DNA of 64,000 nucleotides from Inquilinus sp052078665 (GTDB lineage Bacteria > Pseudomonadota > Alphaproteobacteria > DSM-16000 > Inquilinaceae). The stretch spans positions 1 to 64,000 of the forward strand of contig NZ_JBQJIK010000019.1 of assembly GCF_052078665.1 (NCBI RefSeq). Reading direction: 5' to 3'. The translations under genes were made by a program, and so were the position numbers. The first letter of the stretch is position 1; each line of letters begins with the position of its first letter. Under the pieces are notes generated by a model. That model saw nothing but the letters and a program-made list of their open reading frames with translations, was not told the DNA's origin and searched no databases. Positions 26,824 through 35,300 of the stretch are shown here, piece after piece.

Positions 26824-27459
26824 ATGACCGCCCCGCCCATGCCCGAGCCGAGTCTGACTGCCGACGGCCTGGCCTGCCTGCGCGGCGGGCGGCTGGTCTT
26901 CGCCGGGCTGTCCTTCCGGCTCGACTGCGGCGAGGTGCTGGTGCTGACCGGGCCGAACGGCAGCGGCAAGTCCAGCCTGCTGCGGCTGGTGGCCGGGCTG
27001 GTGCCGGCCTTCGCCGGGCGGCTCGACTGGACCGGCGCCCCCGGCTCGATCGCCTATCTCGGCCACCAGGATGCGGTGAAGCCGGCGCTGACCGTGCGCG
27101 AGGCGCTGCGCGTTTGGGCCGCCATGGCCGGCATTGCGGCGGGGGAGGGGGCGGTCGACGCCGCCATCGCCGCGGTCGGGCTCGAAGGGCTGGACGACCT
27201 GCCGGGCCGCTACCTCTCCGCCGGCCAGCGCCGCCGCCTGGCCCTGGCGCGGCTGGAGCTCGGCCGCGCCGCTTTGTGGCTGCTGGACGAGCCGACCCTC
27301 GGCCTCGACGCCGCCTCGGTGGCGCGGCTGGAGGGGCGGATCGCCCGGCATCGCGCCGCCGGTGGGCTGGTGATGCTGGCGACGCATGTGCCGCTGGCGC
27401 TCGGCGATGCCCGCGGCCTGGCGCTGCAGGATTACGCGGCGGAGGACCTGGCGCTGTGA
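26824..27459 (+). CDS. ccmA: Heme exporter ATP-binding protein CcmA
   Basis: A 211-residue ABC ATPase of cytochrome c maturation System I. Walker A is GPNGSGKSS, the signature is YLSAGQRRRLALAR, and Walker B is LWLLDEPTLGLD. CcmA energises release of heme-loaded CcmE from the CcmCD complex. Start 26824 gives the normal length; the upstream open frame overlaps the preceding terminator. The stop overlaps ccmB by four bases. Confidence 0.93.
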   Translation: MTAPPMPEPSLTADGLACLRGGRLVFAGLSFRLDCGEVLVLTGPNGSGKSSLLRLVAGLVPAFAGRLDWTGAPGSIAYLGHQDAVKPALTVREALRVWAAMAGIAAGEGAVDAAIAAVGLEGLDDLPGRYLSAGQRRRLALARLELGRAALWLLDEPTLGLDAASVARLEGRIARHRAAGGLVMLATHVPLALGDARGLALQDYAAEDLAL

Positions 27460-28121
27460 GCGCCTTCCTCGCCTTGCTGTCGCGCGACCTGCGCCTGGCC
27501 CTGCGCTCGGGCGGCGACGTCGCCGCCGTTCTGGCCTTCTTCGTCATCACCGTGGTGCTGTTCCCGCTCGGGGTGGGGCCGGAGCTGGCGCTGCTCGGCC
27601 GGATCGCCGCCGGGGTGGTCTGGGTCGCGGCGCTGCTGGCGACGCTGCTGGCGCTCGACCGCCTGTTCGCCCAGGACTACGAGGACGGGTCGCTCGACCT
27701 GCTGATGCTGTCGCCGCTGCCGCTGGAGGCCGTGGTGCTGGCCAAGGCGCTGGCGCATTGGCTGCTGACCGGCCTGCCGTTGATCCTGCTGTCGCCGCTG
27801 ATGGCGGCGATGCTGGGGCTGCAGGCCGGGGCCTGGCCGGTGCTGGCGCTGTCGCTGCTGCTCGGCACGCCCTGCCTCAGCCTGATCGGCGCGGTCGGGT
27901 CGGCCCTGACCCTCGGCGCCCGCCGCGGCGGGGCTCTGCTGGCGCTCCTGATCCTGCCGCTCTTCGTCCCGGTGCTGATCTTCGGCGCCGCGGCGGTGGA
28001 GGCGGTGGCGACCGGTCTGACCGCGCGGCCGCATCTGCTGCTGCTCGGTGGTTGCCTCGCCGCCGCCTTGCCCCTGGCGCCGATCGCCGCCGCGGCGGCG
28101 CTGCGCCAGGCGCAGTCTTAG
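27456..28121 (+). CDS. ccmB: Heme exporter permease CcmB
   Basis: A 221-residue inner-membrane protein with six predicted helices. The family motif FAQDYEDGSLDLLMLSPLPLEAVVLAK follows helix 2. The start is GTG at 27456 in a GTGA overlap with ccmA. It partners with CcmA. In this genome ccmC does not follow directly: a toxin-antitoxin pair and a SET-domain gene intervene before 29361. Confidence 0.93.
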   Translation: MSAFLALLSRDLRLALRSGGDVAAVLAFFVITVVLFPLGVGPELALLGRIAAGVVWVAALLATLLALDRLFAQDYEDGSLDLLMLSPLPLEAVVLAKALAHWLLTGLPLILLSPLMAAMLGLQAGAWPVLALSLLLGTPCLSLIGAVGSALTLGARRGGALLALLILPLFVPVLIFGAAAVEAVATGLTARPHLLLLGGCLAAALPLAPIAAAAALRQAQS

Positions 28122-28141
28122 GCCGATCCAACTCGGCCTTG

Positions 28142-28165
28142 ATTGTATCTCAACCGAGATACAAT
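28142..28165. promoter_or_regulatory. Operator of the RelB/RelE-type toxin-antitoxin module
   Basis: Ten-base arms ATTGTATCTC and GAGATACAAT, perfect and separated by AACC, 25 bases before the antitoxin start. This is the usual place for autoregulation by the antitoxin-toxin complex. The AT-rich arms contrast with the surrounding sequence. Confidence 0.75.
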
Positions 28166-28189
28166 ATGACGCCAATCAGGAGGACGCCG

Positions 28190-28489
28190 ATGGCCGCCCA
28201 CACCTCGATGCTGCATGTCCGCGTGGACGACGATCTCAAGGCTGCCGCCACGGAGACGCTCGCCGGCTTCGGCCTGACGGTCTCGGATGCCGTGCGGATC
28301 CTTCTCACCCGTGTCGTCAAGGAGGGGGCCTTGCCGGCCGGCCTGACCGCCGATCCCGACGCCTACGACGCCTGGTTCCGGGCGAAGGTGCATGAGGCGC
28401 TGGCAGACTCGCGTCCGGCGGTGCCGCACCAGCAGGTCATGGACGAGGCCCAGGCGCTGATCGACCGGAAGCGCCGTGCCCGTTCTTGA
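28190..28489 (+). CDS. RelB/DinJ family antitoxin
   Basis: A 99-residue antitoxin with an N-terminal ribbon-helix-helix DNA-binding region (MLHVRVDDDLKAAATETLAGFGLTVSDAVRILLTRV) and a C-terminal acidic/helical tail that would wrap the toxin. An AGGAGGA site precedes ATG 28190. It overlaps the toxin gene by 14 bases. The module has its own operator and sits inside the ccm cluster. Confidence 0.88.
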   Translation: MAAHTSMLHVRVDDDLKAAATETLAGFGLTVSDAVRILLTRVVKEGALPAGLTADPDAYDAWFRAKVHEALADSRPAVPHQQVMDEAQALIDRKRRARS

Positions 28490-28772
28490 GTGGCGGGAGG
28501 CTGCCCGCGCCGATCTGCTGGCGATCGTCGACTACATCTCCGACGACAATCCGGACGCTGCTCAACGCCTGAAGGACGTCGTCGAAGCCAAGGTGGCGAA
28601 GCTGCCGATGCATCCGCAGCTCTACCGCCGCGGTCGCGTTGCCGGGACCAGGGAGATGGTGGTCCGGAAGAACTACGTGGTGGTCTACTCCGAGGATAGC
28701 CGCGCGGTGTTCGTTCTTCGGGTGCTACACGCGGCCCAGCAGTGGCCGCCGCTGGACGAGACTGCTGGGTGA
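28476..28772 (+). CDS. RelE/ParE family toxin
   Basis: A 98-residue toxin with a GTG start inside the antitoxin gene. The family pattern is clear: LEWREAARADLLAIVDYISDDNPDAAQ at the N-terminus, then REMVVRKNYVVVYSED and VLRVLHAAQQWP at the C-terminus. RelE members cleave mRNA at the ribosome, while ParE members poison gyrase; the sequence alone does not settle which applies. It is followed by a gap of about 120 bases before the SET gene. Confidence 0.88.
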   Translation: MPVLEWREAARADLLAIVDYISDDNPDAAQRLKDVVEAKVAKLPMHPQLYRRGRVAGTREMVVRKNYVVVYSEDSRAVFVLRVLHAAQQWPPLDETAG

Positions 28773-28894
28773 GGGCGACGGCCAATCGGCCATACTCATC
28801 CCTTGCCGCATGACGTCATATCGCCGTCGATCCTTCGTCCGGGGTGACGCGGAGGCCGGCCTCGCGTAATGCTGTGGGAAAAGGAACCCGGCCG

Positions 28895-29299
28895 ATGCTT
28901 CTCGTCCCCACCACCGTCGGGCCCAGCCGGATCGAAGGACTGGGCCTGCACGCCGCCGAACCGATCGCCGCCGGCACCGAGGTCTGGCGCTGGCACCCGG
29001 TGTTCGACGCCTTCATCCCGGACGCCGAGGTCGCCGCGCTGCCCGAGACTGCGCGCGACTTCCTCGAGCGCTATGCCTATCCGGCGCCGGAGCTGCCGGG
29101 CGGGCTGTCGCTCAACCTCGACGATGCCCGCTTCATGAACCACAGCGACGACCCGACGCTGGAGACGGTGGGCGAGGTCTGCGTCGCCCGGCGCGACATC
29201 GCGGCGGGGGAGGAGCTGACCTGCGACTACGGCGCCTTCCATCCGGAGCTGCGCGACCTGATCCAAGCCGGCGCTCCTGCCGCGGGGCGCGGCAATTGA
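28895..29299 (+). CDS. SET-domain protein (putative protein-lysine methyltransferase)
   Basis: A 134-residue protein that is essentially one SET domain: IEGLGLHAAEPIAAGTEVWRW (SET-N), RFMNHSDDPTLE (the NHS motif of the SAM pocket) and GEELTCDYGAFHPE (with the catalytic-pocket tyrosine). SET proteins transfer methyl groups from SAM to lysine; bacterial substrates are mostly unknown. The start at 28895 is preferred because it begins MLLVPTTVGPSRIEG. It has no signal peptide, and no cysteine cluster for a post-SET zinc. It lies between the toxin gene and ccmC. Confidence 0.82.
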   Translation: MLLVPTTVGPSRIEGLGLHAAEPIAAGTEVWRWHPVFDAFIPDAEVAALPETARDFLERYAYPAPELPGGLSLNLDDARFMNHSDDPTLETVGEVCVARRDIAAGEELTCDYGAFHPELRDLIQAGAPAAGRGN

Positions 29300-29360
29300 G
29301 CCGGCCGACATTCGACCCAGCTTTGTCTATCGTAGGACCCAACGACCGCCACGCCACGCC

Positions 29361-30137
29361 ATGCATCGCTTCGCCAACCCGGCCCGCTTCCTGCGCCTGA
29401 GCACCGCCCTGCGGCCCTGGGCCCTCGGCATCGCCCTGCTGACGCTGGGCGCCGGGCTGTGGCTCGCCTTGTTCGATTCGCCGCCGGACTACCAGCAGGG
29501 CGAGACGGTGCGGATCATGTACATCCACGTGCCCTCGGCCTGGATGGCGATGATGGTCTACACCACCATGGCCGTGGCCTCGGCCGTCGGCCTGGTGTGG
29601 AAGCACCCGGTGGCGGAGCTCTACACCAAGGCCGCGGCGCCGCTCGGCGCCGGCTTCACCGCGCTGTGCCTGCTGTCCGGCTCGCTCTGGGGCCAGCCGA
29701 TGTGGGGCACCTGGTGGGTCTGGGACGCGCGGCTGACCAGCGTGCTGATCCTGTTCTTCATCTATCTCGGCTACATCGTGCTGGTCTCGGCCTTCGACGA
29801 CCCGCAGCGCGGCCTCAAGGCCGGCGCGGTGCTGACCCTGGTCGGCGCCGTCAACCTGCCGATCATCAAGTTCTCGGTCGACTGGTGGAACACGCTGCAC
29901 CAGCCCGCCTCGGTGATGAAGCTGGGCGGCTCCACCCTGGACTCGTCGATGCTGGTGCCGCTGCTGCTGATGGCGGTCGCCTTCACCGCGCTGTTCGCCT
30001 GGCTGGTGCTGCTGCGCACCGAGACCGAGATTGCCGAGCGCCGGATCCGCGCCCTGCGCCTGGCCACTGCCATGGCCGCCGCCAATCGTGGTGGAGGGGG
30101 CGGCGAGGCGCCAGGGCTGGAGCAGCCGATCGGATGA
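29361..30137 (+). CDS. ccmC: Heme transporter subunit CcmC
   Basis: A 258-residue membrane protein with six helices and the tryptophan-rich WWD heme-handling segment (WGQPMWGTWWVWDARLTS, about residues 111-128), plus the family sequence MYIHVPSAWMAM with its histidine. CcmC presents heme to CcmE in the periplasm. It overlaps ccmD by four bases (ATGA). It is first of a run of seven overlapping or closely spaced ccm genes. Confidence 0.95.
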   Translation: MHRFANPARFLRLSTALRPWALGIALLTLGAGLWLALFDSPPDYQQGETVRIMYIHVPSAWMAMMVYTTMAVASAVGLVWKHPVAELYTKAAAPLGAGFTALCLLSGSLWGQPMWGTWWVWDARLTSVLILFFIYLGYIVLVSAFDDPQRGLKAGAVLTLVGAVNLPIIKFSVDWWNTLHQPASVMKLGGSTLDSSMLVPLLLMAVAFTALFAWLVLLRTETEIAERRIRALRLATAMAAANRGGGGGEAPGLEQPIG

Positions 30138-30304
30138 CCGAGTTCTTCGCGATGGGCGGCTACGCCCTCTATGTCTGGACCGCCTATGGCGCCGCTTTGG
30201 TGGTGCTGGTCGGGCTGACCGTCGCCACCCTGGCGCGGCGGCGCAGCAGCCGGCGCAGCCTGGAGGCGCTGGAGCAGCTGAACGGGCGGAGGCGGCGGGC
30301 ATGA
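30134..30304 (+). CDS. ccmD: Heme exporter subunit CcmD
   Basis: A 56-residue single-span protein: FFAMGGYALYVWTAYGAALVVLVGLTVATL is the membrane part, followed by a basic cytoplasmic tail (RRRSSRRSLEAL). It helps release holo-CcmE from CcmABC. It overlaps ccmC and ccmE by four bases each. Confidence 0.9.
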   Translation: MTEFFAMGGYALYVWTAYGAALVVLVGLTVATLARRRSSRRSLEALEQLNGRRRRA

Positions 30305-30786
30305 CCCGCAAGCGCCGCCGGCTGATGCTGCTGGGCCTCGCCGCCCTCGGCCTTTGCACCGCCTCGGCCCTGGCCCTGACCGCGTTCCAGGACAACCTGC
30401 TGTTCTTCTACAGCCCTTCCGAGCTGCATGACGGCAAGGTGGCGGAAGGGCAGCGCTTCCGCCTCGGCGGCCTGGTGGTCGACGGCTCGCTGCGGCGCCT
30501 GCCCGACGGGCAGACCATCACCTTCACCGTGACCGACACCGCCTATGACGTGCCGGTGCGCTACGGCGGCATCGTCCCCGACCTGTTCCGCGAAGGGCAG
30601 GGCGTGGTGGCGCATGGCCGGGTCGGGGCCGACGGCACCTTCGTCGCCGACGAGCTGCTGGCCAAGCACGACGAGAAATACATGCCGCCCGAAGTCGCCA
30701 AGGCCCTGCGCGACGCCGGCCATCCGGGCGCGCCCGGCGGCTCCGGCAAGCCCGCCCTCCCGACCGGCACGGTGGCCGCGCAATGA
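30301..30786 (+). CDS. ccmE: Cytochrome c maturation heme chaperone CcmE
   Basis: A 161-residue protein with an N-terminal membrane anchor (about residues 9-28) and a periplasmic OB-fold. The heme-binding histidine is H123, with Y127, in LAKHDEKYMP. The family motifs FYSPSELHDGKV and RLGGLVVDGS are present. It binds heme covalently before transfer to apocytochrome c. Confidence 0.95.
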   Translation: MTRKRRRLMLLGLAALGLCTASALALTAFQDNLLFFYSPSELHDGKVAEGQRFRLGGLVVDGSLRRLPDGQTITFTVTDTAYDVPVRYGGIVPDLFREGQGVVAHGRVGADGTFVADELLAKHDEKYMPPEVAKALRDAGHPGAPGGSGKPALPTGTVAAQ

Positions 30787-32750
30787 TCCCCGAGCTCGGC
30801 CACTACGCCCTGGTCCTGGCGCTGCTGCTCGCCCTGGTGCAGTCGACCCTGCCGCTGTGGGGCGCCGCCCGCCGCCATCCCGGGATGATGGCGATCGCCG
30901 AGCCGGCGGCGACGCTGCAGCTGGCCGCCATCGGCATCGCCTTCGCGGCGCTGACCTGGGCCTATGTCGTCTCCGATTTCTCGGTGGCGCTGGTCGCGAA
31001 CAACAGCCTCTCCGTCAAGCCGATGCTCTACAAGGTCACCGGCGTCTGGGGGAACCATGAGGGCTCGATGCTGCTCTGGGTCCTCATCCTGGCCCTGTTC
31101 GGCGCCGCGGTGGCGCTGTTCGGCGGCAACCTGCCGGCGACGCTGAAGGCCCGGGTGCTGGCGGTGCAGGGCATGATCGGGGTCGGCTTCCTGGCCTTCA
31201 TCATCCTGACCTCGAACCCGTTCCTGCGGCTCGACCCGGCGCCGATCGACGGCCAGGACATGAACCCGCTGCTGCAGGACCCCGGCCTCGCCTTCCACCC
31301 GCCCTTCCTCTATCTCGGCTACGTCGGCTTCTCGATGGCCTTCTCCTTCGCCGTCGCGGCGCTGCTCGAGGGCCGGGTCGACCCCGCCTGGGCGCGCTGG
31401 GTGCGGCCCTGGACCCTGGCCGCCTGGTCGTTCCTGACCGTCGGCATCGCCCTCGGCTCCTACTGGGCCTATTACGAGCTCGGCTGGGGCGGCTGGTGGT
31501 TCTGGGACCCGGTCGAGAACGCCTCGCTGATGCCCTGGCTGGCCGGCACCGCGCTCTTGCACTCCGCTCTGGTGGTCGAGAAGCGCGACGCGCTGAAGAG
31601 CTGGACCGTCCTGCTCGCCATCCTCACCTTCGGGCTCAGCCTGGTCGGCACCTTCCTGGTGCGCTCCGGCATCATCACCTCGGTGCACGCCTTCGCGGTC
31701 GACCCGGAGCGCGGCGTCTTCATCCTGCTGCTGCTGGCGCTCACCGTCGGCGGCGCCTTCACCCTCTACGCCATCCGCGCGCCGCGGCTGAAGCTGGGCG
31801 GCGTCTTCGCCCCGATCAGCCGGGAAGGGGCGCTGGTGCTGAACAACCTGCTGATCTGCACCGCCACGGTGACGGTGTTCATCGGCACGCTGTACCCGCT
31901 GCTCGACAAGACGGTCTCGGTCGGCAAGCCGTTCTACCAGCTCACCTTCGTGCCGCTGATGACGCCGGTGGTGGTGGTCATGGTGATCGCACCGCTGATG
32001 GCCTGGAAGCGCGGCGACCTGCCGGGCGTGCTCGGCCGGCTGAAATTCGCTGCCGCCGGGACCGTGATCGTCACCCTGGCCGCGCTGTGGCTGCAGGGCG
32101 GCGGGCCGGTGCTGGCGCTGCTCGGCATCGCCTTCGGCGCCTGGGTGGTGCTCGGCGCCGCCACCGAGATCGCGGAGCGGGTGCGGCTGTTCCGGATCCC
32201 GCTGCGCGACAGCCTGTCCCGCGCCGTCGGCTTGCCGCGCAGCGCCTGGGGCGCCGCCCTCGCCCATGCCGGGCTCGGCATTGCCCTTCTCGGCATGATC
32301 GCCACCAGCTACTGGTCGACCGAGAAGCTGGTGCTGGCCAAGCCCGGCGACCGCCTCGACCTCTCCGCCGGCTATGAGGTCGTCTTCGACGGCGTGCAAC
32401 TGCGGCAGGGGCCGAATTACGAGACCCGCCTGGGCGACCTGCAACTGTTGCACGACGGCGCCTTCGTCACCGACCTCGCGCCCGAGAAGCGCTTCTATCC
32501 GGTGGCCCGGATGCCGACCAGCGAGGTCGCGATCCACACCACCCTGGCCGGCGACGTCTATGTCGCCCTGGGCGAGGAGCAGGCGGACGGCCGCTGGAGC
32601 CTGCGGCTCTATCACCACCCGCTGGTGCCGTGGATCTGGGGCGGCGCCCTGGTCATGGCCTTCGGCGGCGCGCTGTCGCTCAGCGACCGCCGGCTGCGCG
32701 TCGGCGCGCCGCGGCGGGCGGCGGCGCCGGCCGTCGGATCGCCGGCCTGA
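30783..32750 (+). CDS. ccmF: Heme lyase subunit CcmF
   Basis: A 655-residue polytopic membrane protein. The WWD domain WGGWWFWDPVENASLMPWL lies at about residues 235-255, and the conserved WGNHEGSMLLWV is near residue 80. With CcmH/CcmI it ligates heme to apocytochrome c in the periplasm. It starts in an ATGA overlap with ccmE. Confidence 0.95.
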   Translation: MIPELGHYALVLALLLALVQSTLPLWGAARRHPGMMAIAEPAATLQLAAIGIAFAALTWAYVVSDFSVALVANNSLSVKPMLYKVTGVWGNHEGSMLLWVLILALFGAAVALFGGNLPATLKARVLAVQGMIGVGFLAFIILTSNPFLRLDPAPIDGQDMNPLLQDPGLAFHPPFLYLGYVGFSMAFSFAVAALLEGRVDPAWARWVRPWTLAAWSFLTVGIALGSYWAYYELGWGGWWFWDPVENASLMPWLAGTALLHSALVVEKRDALKSWTVLLAILTFGLSLVGTFLVRSGIITSVHAFAVDPERGVFILLLLALTVGGAFTLYAIRAPRLKLGGVFAPISREGALVLNNLLICTATVTVFIGTLYPLLDKTVSVGKPFYQLTFVPLMTPVVVVMVIAPLMAWKRGDLPGVLGRLKFAAAGTVIVTLAALWLQGGGPVLALLGIAFGAWVVLGAATEIAERVRLFRIPLRDSLSRAVGLPRSAWGAALAHAGLGIALLGMIATSYWSTEKLVLAKPGDRLDLSAGYEVVFDGVQLRQGPNYETRLGDLQLLHDGAFVTDLAPEKRFYPVARMPTSEVAIHTTLAGDVYVALGEEQADGRWSLRLYHHPLVPWIWGGALVMAFGGALSLSDRRLRVGAPRRAAAPAVGSPA

Positions 32751-32763
32751 GGATCGCGAAATC

Positions 32764-33300
32764 ATGCGCCGATTGCTGTTCCTCCTGCCGCTGCTGCTGC
32801 TCGCCGCCCTCGCCGTCGGGGTCGGCACCAAGCTCCTGTCCGGCAGCGACCCGCAAGCGCTGCCGTCGGCCCTGATCGACAAGCCTCTTCCCACCTTCGA
32901 CCTGGCGGCGCTGCCGGGCCGGTCGGACGGGCTCGCCAATGCCGATTTCGGCAGTCAGCCGATGCTGCTGAACGTCTTCGCCAGCTGGTGCGTGCCCTGT
33001 CTGGCCGAGCATCCGGTGATCACCAAGCTCGGCCGCGAGGACGGCATCCCGGTCGTGGCCATCAACTACAAGGACAAGCCGGAGGACGTGCTGGCCTGGC
33101 TGAAGCGCAACGGCGACCCGTATCGCCGGATCGGCGCCGATGCCGAGGGCCGCACCGCGATCGACCTCGGCGTCTATGGCGTGCCGGAGACCTTCGTGAT
33201 CGACAAGGCCGGCCGCATCCGCTACCGCCACCCCGGCCCGCTGACCCCCGACATCGTCGACCGCGAGATCCGGCCGCTGCTGACGGAGCTGGCGAAGTGA
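32764..33300 (+). CDS. ccmG: Thiol:disulfide interchange protein CcmG/DsbE
   Basis: A 178-residue membrane-anchored periplasmic thioredoxin. The N-terminal helix is MRRLLFLLPLLLLAALAVGVG, the active site is W75-C76-V-P-C79, and the cis-proline motif is YGVPETFVIDKAGRIRY. It keeps the heme-binding cysteines of apocytochrome c reduced. The stop overlaps the GTG start of ccmH. Confidence 0.94.
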   Translation: MRRLLFLLPLLLLAALAVGVGTKLLSGSDPQALPSALIDKPLPTFDLAALPGRSDGLANADFGSQPMLLNVFASWCVPCLAEHPVITKLGREDGIPVVAINYKDKPEDVLAWLKRNGDPYRRIGADAEGRTAIDLGVYGVPETFVIDKAGRIRYRHPGPLTPDIVDREIRPLLTELAK

Positions 33301-33764
33301 GGGGACGTGCCATCCTCGCGGCGCTGCTGCTGACCCTCACCCTTGCCGCCCCCACCTACGCGGTCGAGCCGCAGGAGCAGCTCTCCGATCCGGCGCTGGA
33401 GGCACGGGCGCGGGAGCTGGGGCAGGAGCTGCGCTGCCTGGTCTGCCAGAACCAGTCGATCGATGATTCCAATGCCGATCTGGCCCGCGACCTGCGCCGC
33501 ATCGTGCGCGAGCGGCTGACCGCCGGCGACAGCAACGGCCAGGTGCTGGACTTCGTCACCGCCCGCTACGGCGACTATGTGCTGCTGCGGCCGCCGCTCC
33601 GCGCCGGCACGCTGGCGCTGTGGTTCGGCCCGGTGGTGCTGCTGTTCGCCGCCATCGCCCTGCTGATCCTGCGCCGCCGCCGGCGCCCGGCCGAGGCGCC
33701 GCCGCTCTCGCCGGAGGAAAGCAAACGCCTGGCCCGGCTGATGGACGAGGAATCGGCGCCGTGA
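33297..33764 (+). CDS. ccmH: Cytochrome c maturation protein CcmH (CycL type)
   Basis: A 155-residue protein with GTG start in a GTGA overlap. It has a signal sequence, the redox motif C47-L-V-C50 in LRCLVCQNQSIDDSNA, and a C-terminal membrane helix (TLALWFGPVVLLFAAIALLIL). It is the short CycL-type version, with the TPR part encoded separately by the next gene. It acts with CcmF and CcmI. Confidence 0.94.
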   Translation: MRGRAILAALLLTLTLAAPTYAVEPQEQLSDPALEARARELGQELRCLVCQNQSIDDSNADLARDLRRIVRERLTAGDSNGQVLDFVTARYGDYVLLRPPLRAGTLALWFGPVVLLFAAIALLILRRRRRPAEAPPLSPEESKRLARLMDEESAP

Positions 33765-35143
33765 CCGACTGGCTGTTCTGGGTGGTCGCAGCGGTGATGA
33801 CCGGCGGCGCCGTGGCCCTGCTGCTGCGCCGCCTCTTCGCGACTGATGCATCGGGCTCGTCCGGCGCCGATGCCGCGATCTACCGCGACCAGATGAAGGA
33901 GCTGGAGCGCGAGCGCGCCGCCGGCGAGATCGGCGCCGCCGAGGCCGAGGCGGCGAAGGCCGAGATCGGCCGCCGCCTGCTGGCCGCGGCCGGCGAGGCG
34001 AAGCCGGCGGTCTCGGTCACCGTGCCGCCGCGCCGCGTCGCGTTGGGCCTCGCCGTGCTGCTGCCGGTGGCGGCGCTGGCGATCTACCTGGTCGAAGGCA
34101 CGCCCGGCCTGAAGTCGCAGCCCTTCGCCAGCCGTGACCCGGGCGAGCGCATGGCGGTGCAGTCCGCGATGGCCGAGGCGCAGTCCCTGGAGCAGCGCCT
34201 GGCCGCCAGCCCGCAGGACCGCGAGGGCTGGATCGAGCTCGGCCAGCGCTGGAGCCAGCTTGGCGAGAGCGCCAAGGCGGCCGACGCCTATGGCCGCGCC
34301 ATCGGTTTGGGCAATGCCGATGCAGAGCTGACCGGCCGCTACGGCGAGGCCCTGGTCGGCGCCAATGGCGGCGCGGTCACCGAGACCGCGCGTGCCGCCT
34401 TCGATCAGGCGCTGACGCTGCGGCCCGGCGATGTCCGCGCCCGCTACTTCCTGGCGCTGGGCAACGCCCAGGCCGGCGACGACCGGGCGGCGCTGGATCT
34501 GTGGCAGGCGCTGGTGCGGGACTCCCCGGCCGACGCGGCCTGGCTGCCCTCGGTGCGCCAGCATCTCGCCGAGGCGGCGCAGCGCCTCGGCCTCGACCCG
34601 AAGACCGTAACACCGGAGCCGCAGCCACCCGCCGCGCGGGCCGCCCCGCCGGCGAACGGCCCAGGTGCCGCCATCGCCTCGCTGCCGCCGGACGAGCAGG
34701 CCAAGGCGATCCGCGGCATGGTCGACGGCCTGGCGGCGCGGCTGGAGCAGTCGCCGGACGATCTCGAGGGCTGGGTCCGCCTGGCCCGCGCCCGTGGCGT
34801 GCTGGGCGACGCCGATGCCGCCGCCGACGCCTATGCCCGGGCCGCGGCGCTGGCGCCGGACAACCCCGACTTGTTGCGCGCCTATGCCGACGCCCTGCTG
34901 ACCGCCGGCCGGGGCGAGGAGGTGCCGCCGCTGCTGGAGACCGGGCTGCGGCGCATCCTGGCGTCGAATCCGAACGATCTGCAGGCCCTGTGGTTCCTCG
35001 GCGTCGCCGCGCAGAAGGCGGGCCAGCCGGAGGAGGCGCGGCGGCTGTGGAGCCGGATGCGCGACCAGTTCCAGGAGGGCAGCCAGGAGCGCCGGGCGAT
35101 CGAGGGCCGCATGTCCCAGCTGCCGGCCCCCGGCGCCGGATGA
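33761..35143 (+). CDS. ccmI: Cytochrome c biogenesis TPR protein CcmI
   Basis: A 460-residue protein with GTG start overlapping ccmH. Two N-terminal membrane helices flank a cytoplasmic segment (YRDQMKELERERAAGEIGAAEAEAAKAEIGRRLL has the coiled-coil look of the CcmI loop), followed by a periplasmic TPR region with repeated GWIELGQRWSQLG/AADAYGRAIGLG and GWVRLARARGVLG/AADAYARAAALAPDN units. It chaperones apocytochrome c to the heme lyase. It is the last gene of the ccm run. Confidence 0.92.
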   Translation: MTDWLFWVVAAVMTGGAVALLLRRLFATDASGSSGADAAIYRDQMKELERERAAGEIGAAEAEAAKAEIGRRLLAAAGEAKPAVSVTVPPRRVALGLAVLLPVAALAIYLVEGTPGLKSQPFASRDPGERMAVQSAMAEAQSLEQRLAASPQDREGWIELGQRWSQLGESAKAADAYGRAIGLGNADAELTGRYGEALVGANGGAVTETARAAFDQALTLRPGDVRARYFLALGNAQAGDDRAALDLWQALVRDSPADAAWLPSVRQHLAEAAQRLGLDPKTVTPEPQPPAARAAPPANGPGAAIASLPPDEQAKAIRGMVDGLAARLEQSPDDLEGWVRLARARGVLGDADAAADAYARAAALAPDNPDLLRAYADALLTAGRGEEVPPLLETGLRRILASNPNDLQALWFLGVAAQKAGQPEEARRLWSRMRDQFQEGSQERRAIEGRMSQLPAPGAG

Positions 35144-35248
35144 CCGAACCGGCCGGATCGCCGCAACAATGCGGATGAAACCCGGCCCGGGACCTTCGTC
35201 TTCGCGGTTGCAGCGACGCGGCGTCGGGCCGCGGTTGACCGGCACCGG

Positions 35249-35265
35249 GAAACAATGCTTGTTTC
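35249..35265. promoter_or_regulatory. Inverted repeat upstream of the amino acid ABC transporter operon
   Basis: GAAACA-ATGCT-TGTTTC, six-base perfect arms with a five-base spacer, 35 bases before the GTG start at 35301. It is a candidate operator for the transport operon. The regulator is unknown. Confidence 0.45.
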
Positions 35266-35300
35266 GACTGCAACAAGAACTCGGGTGAGGCTCATTTATC

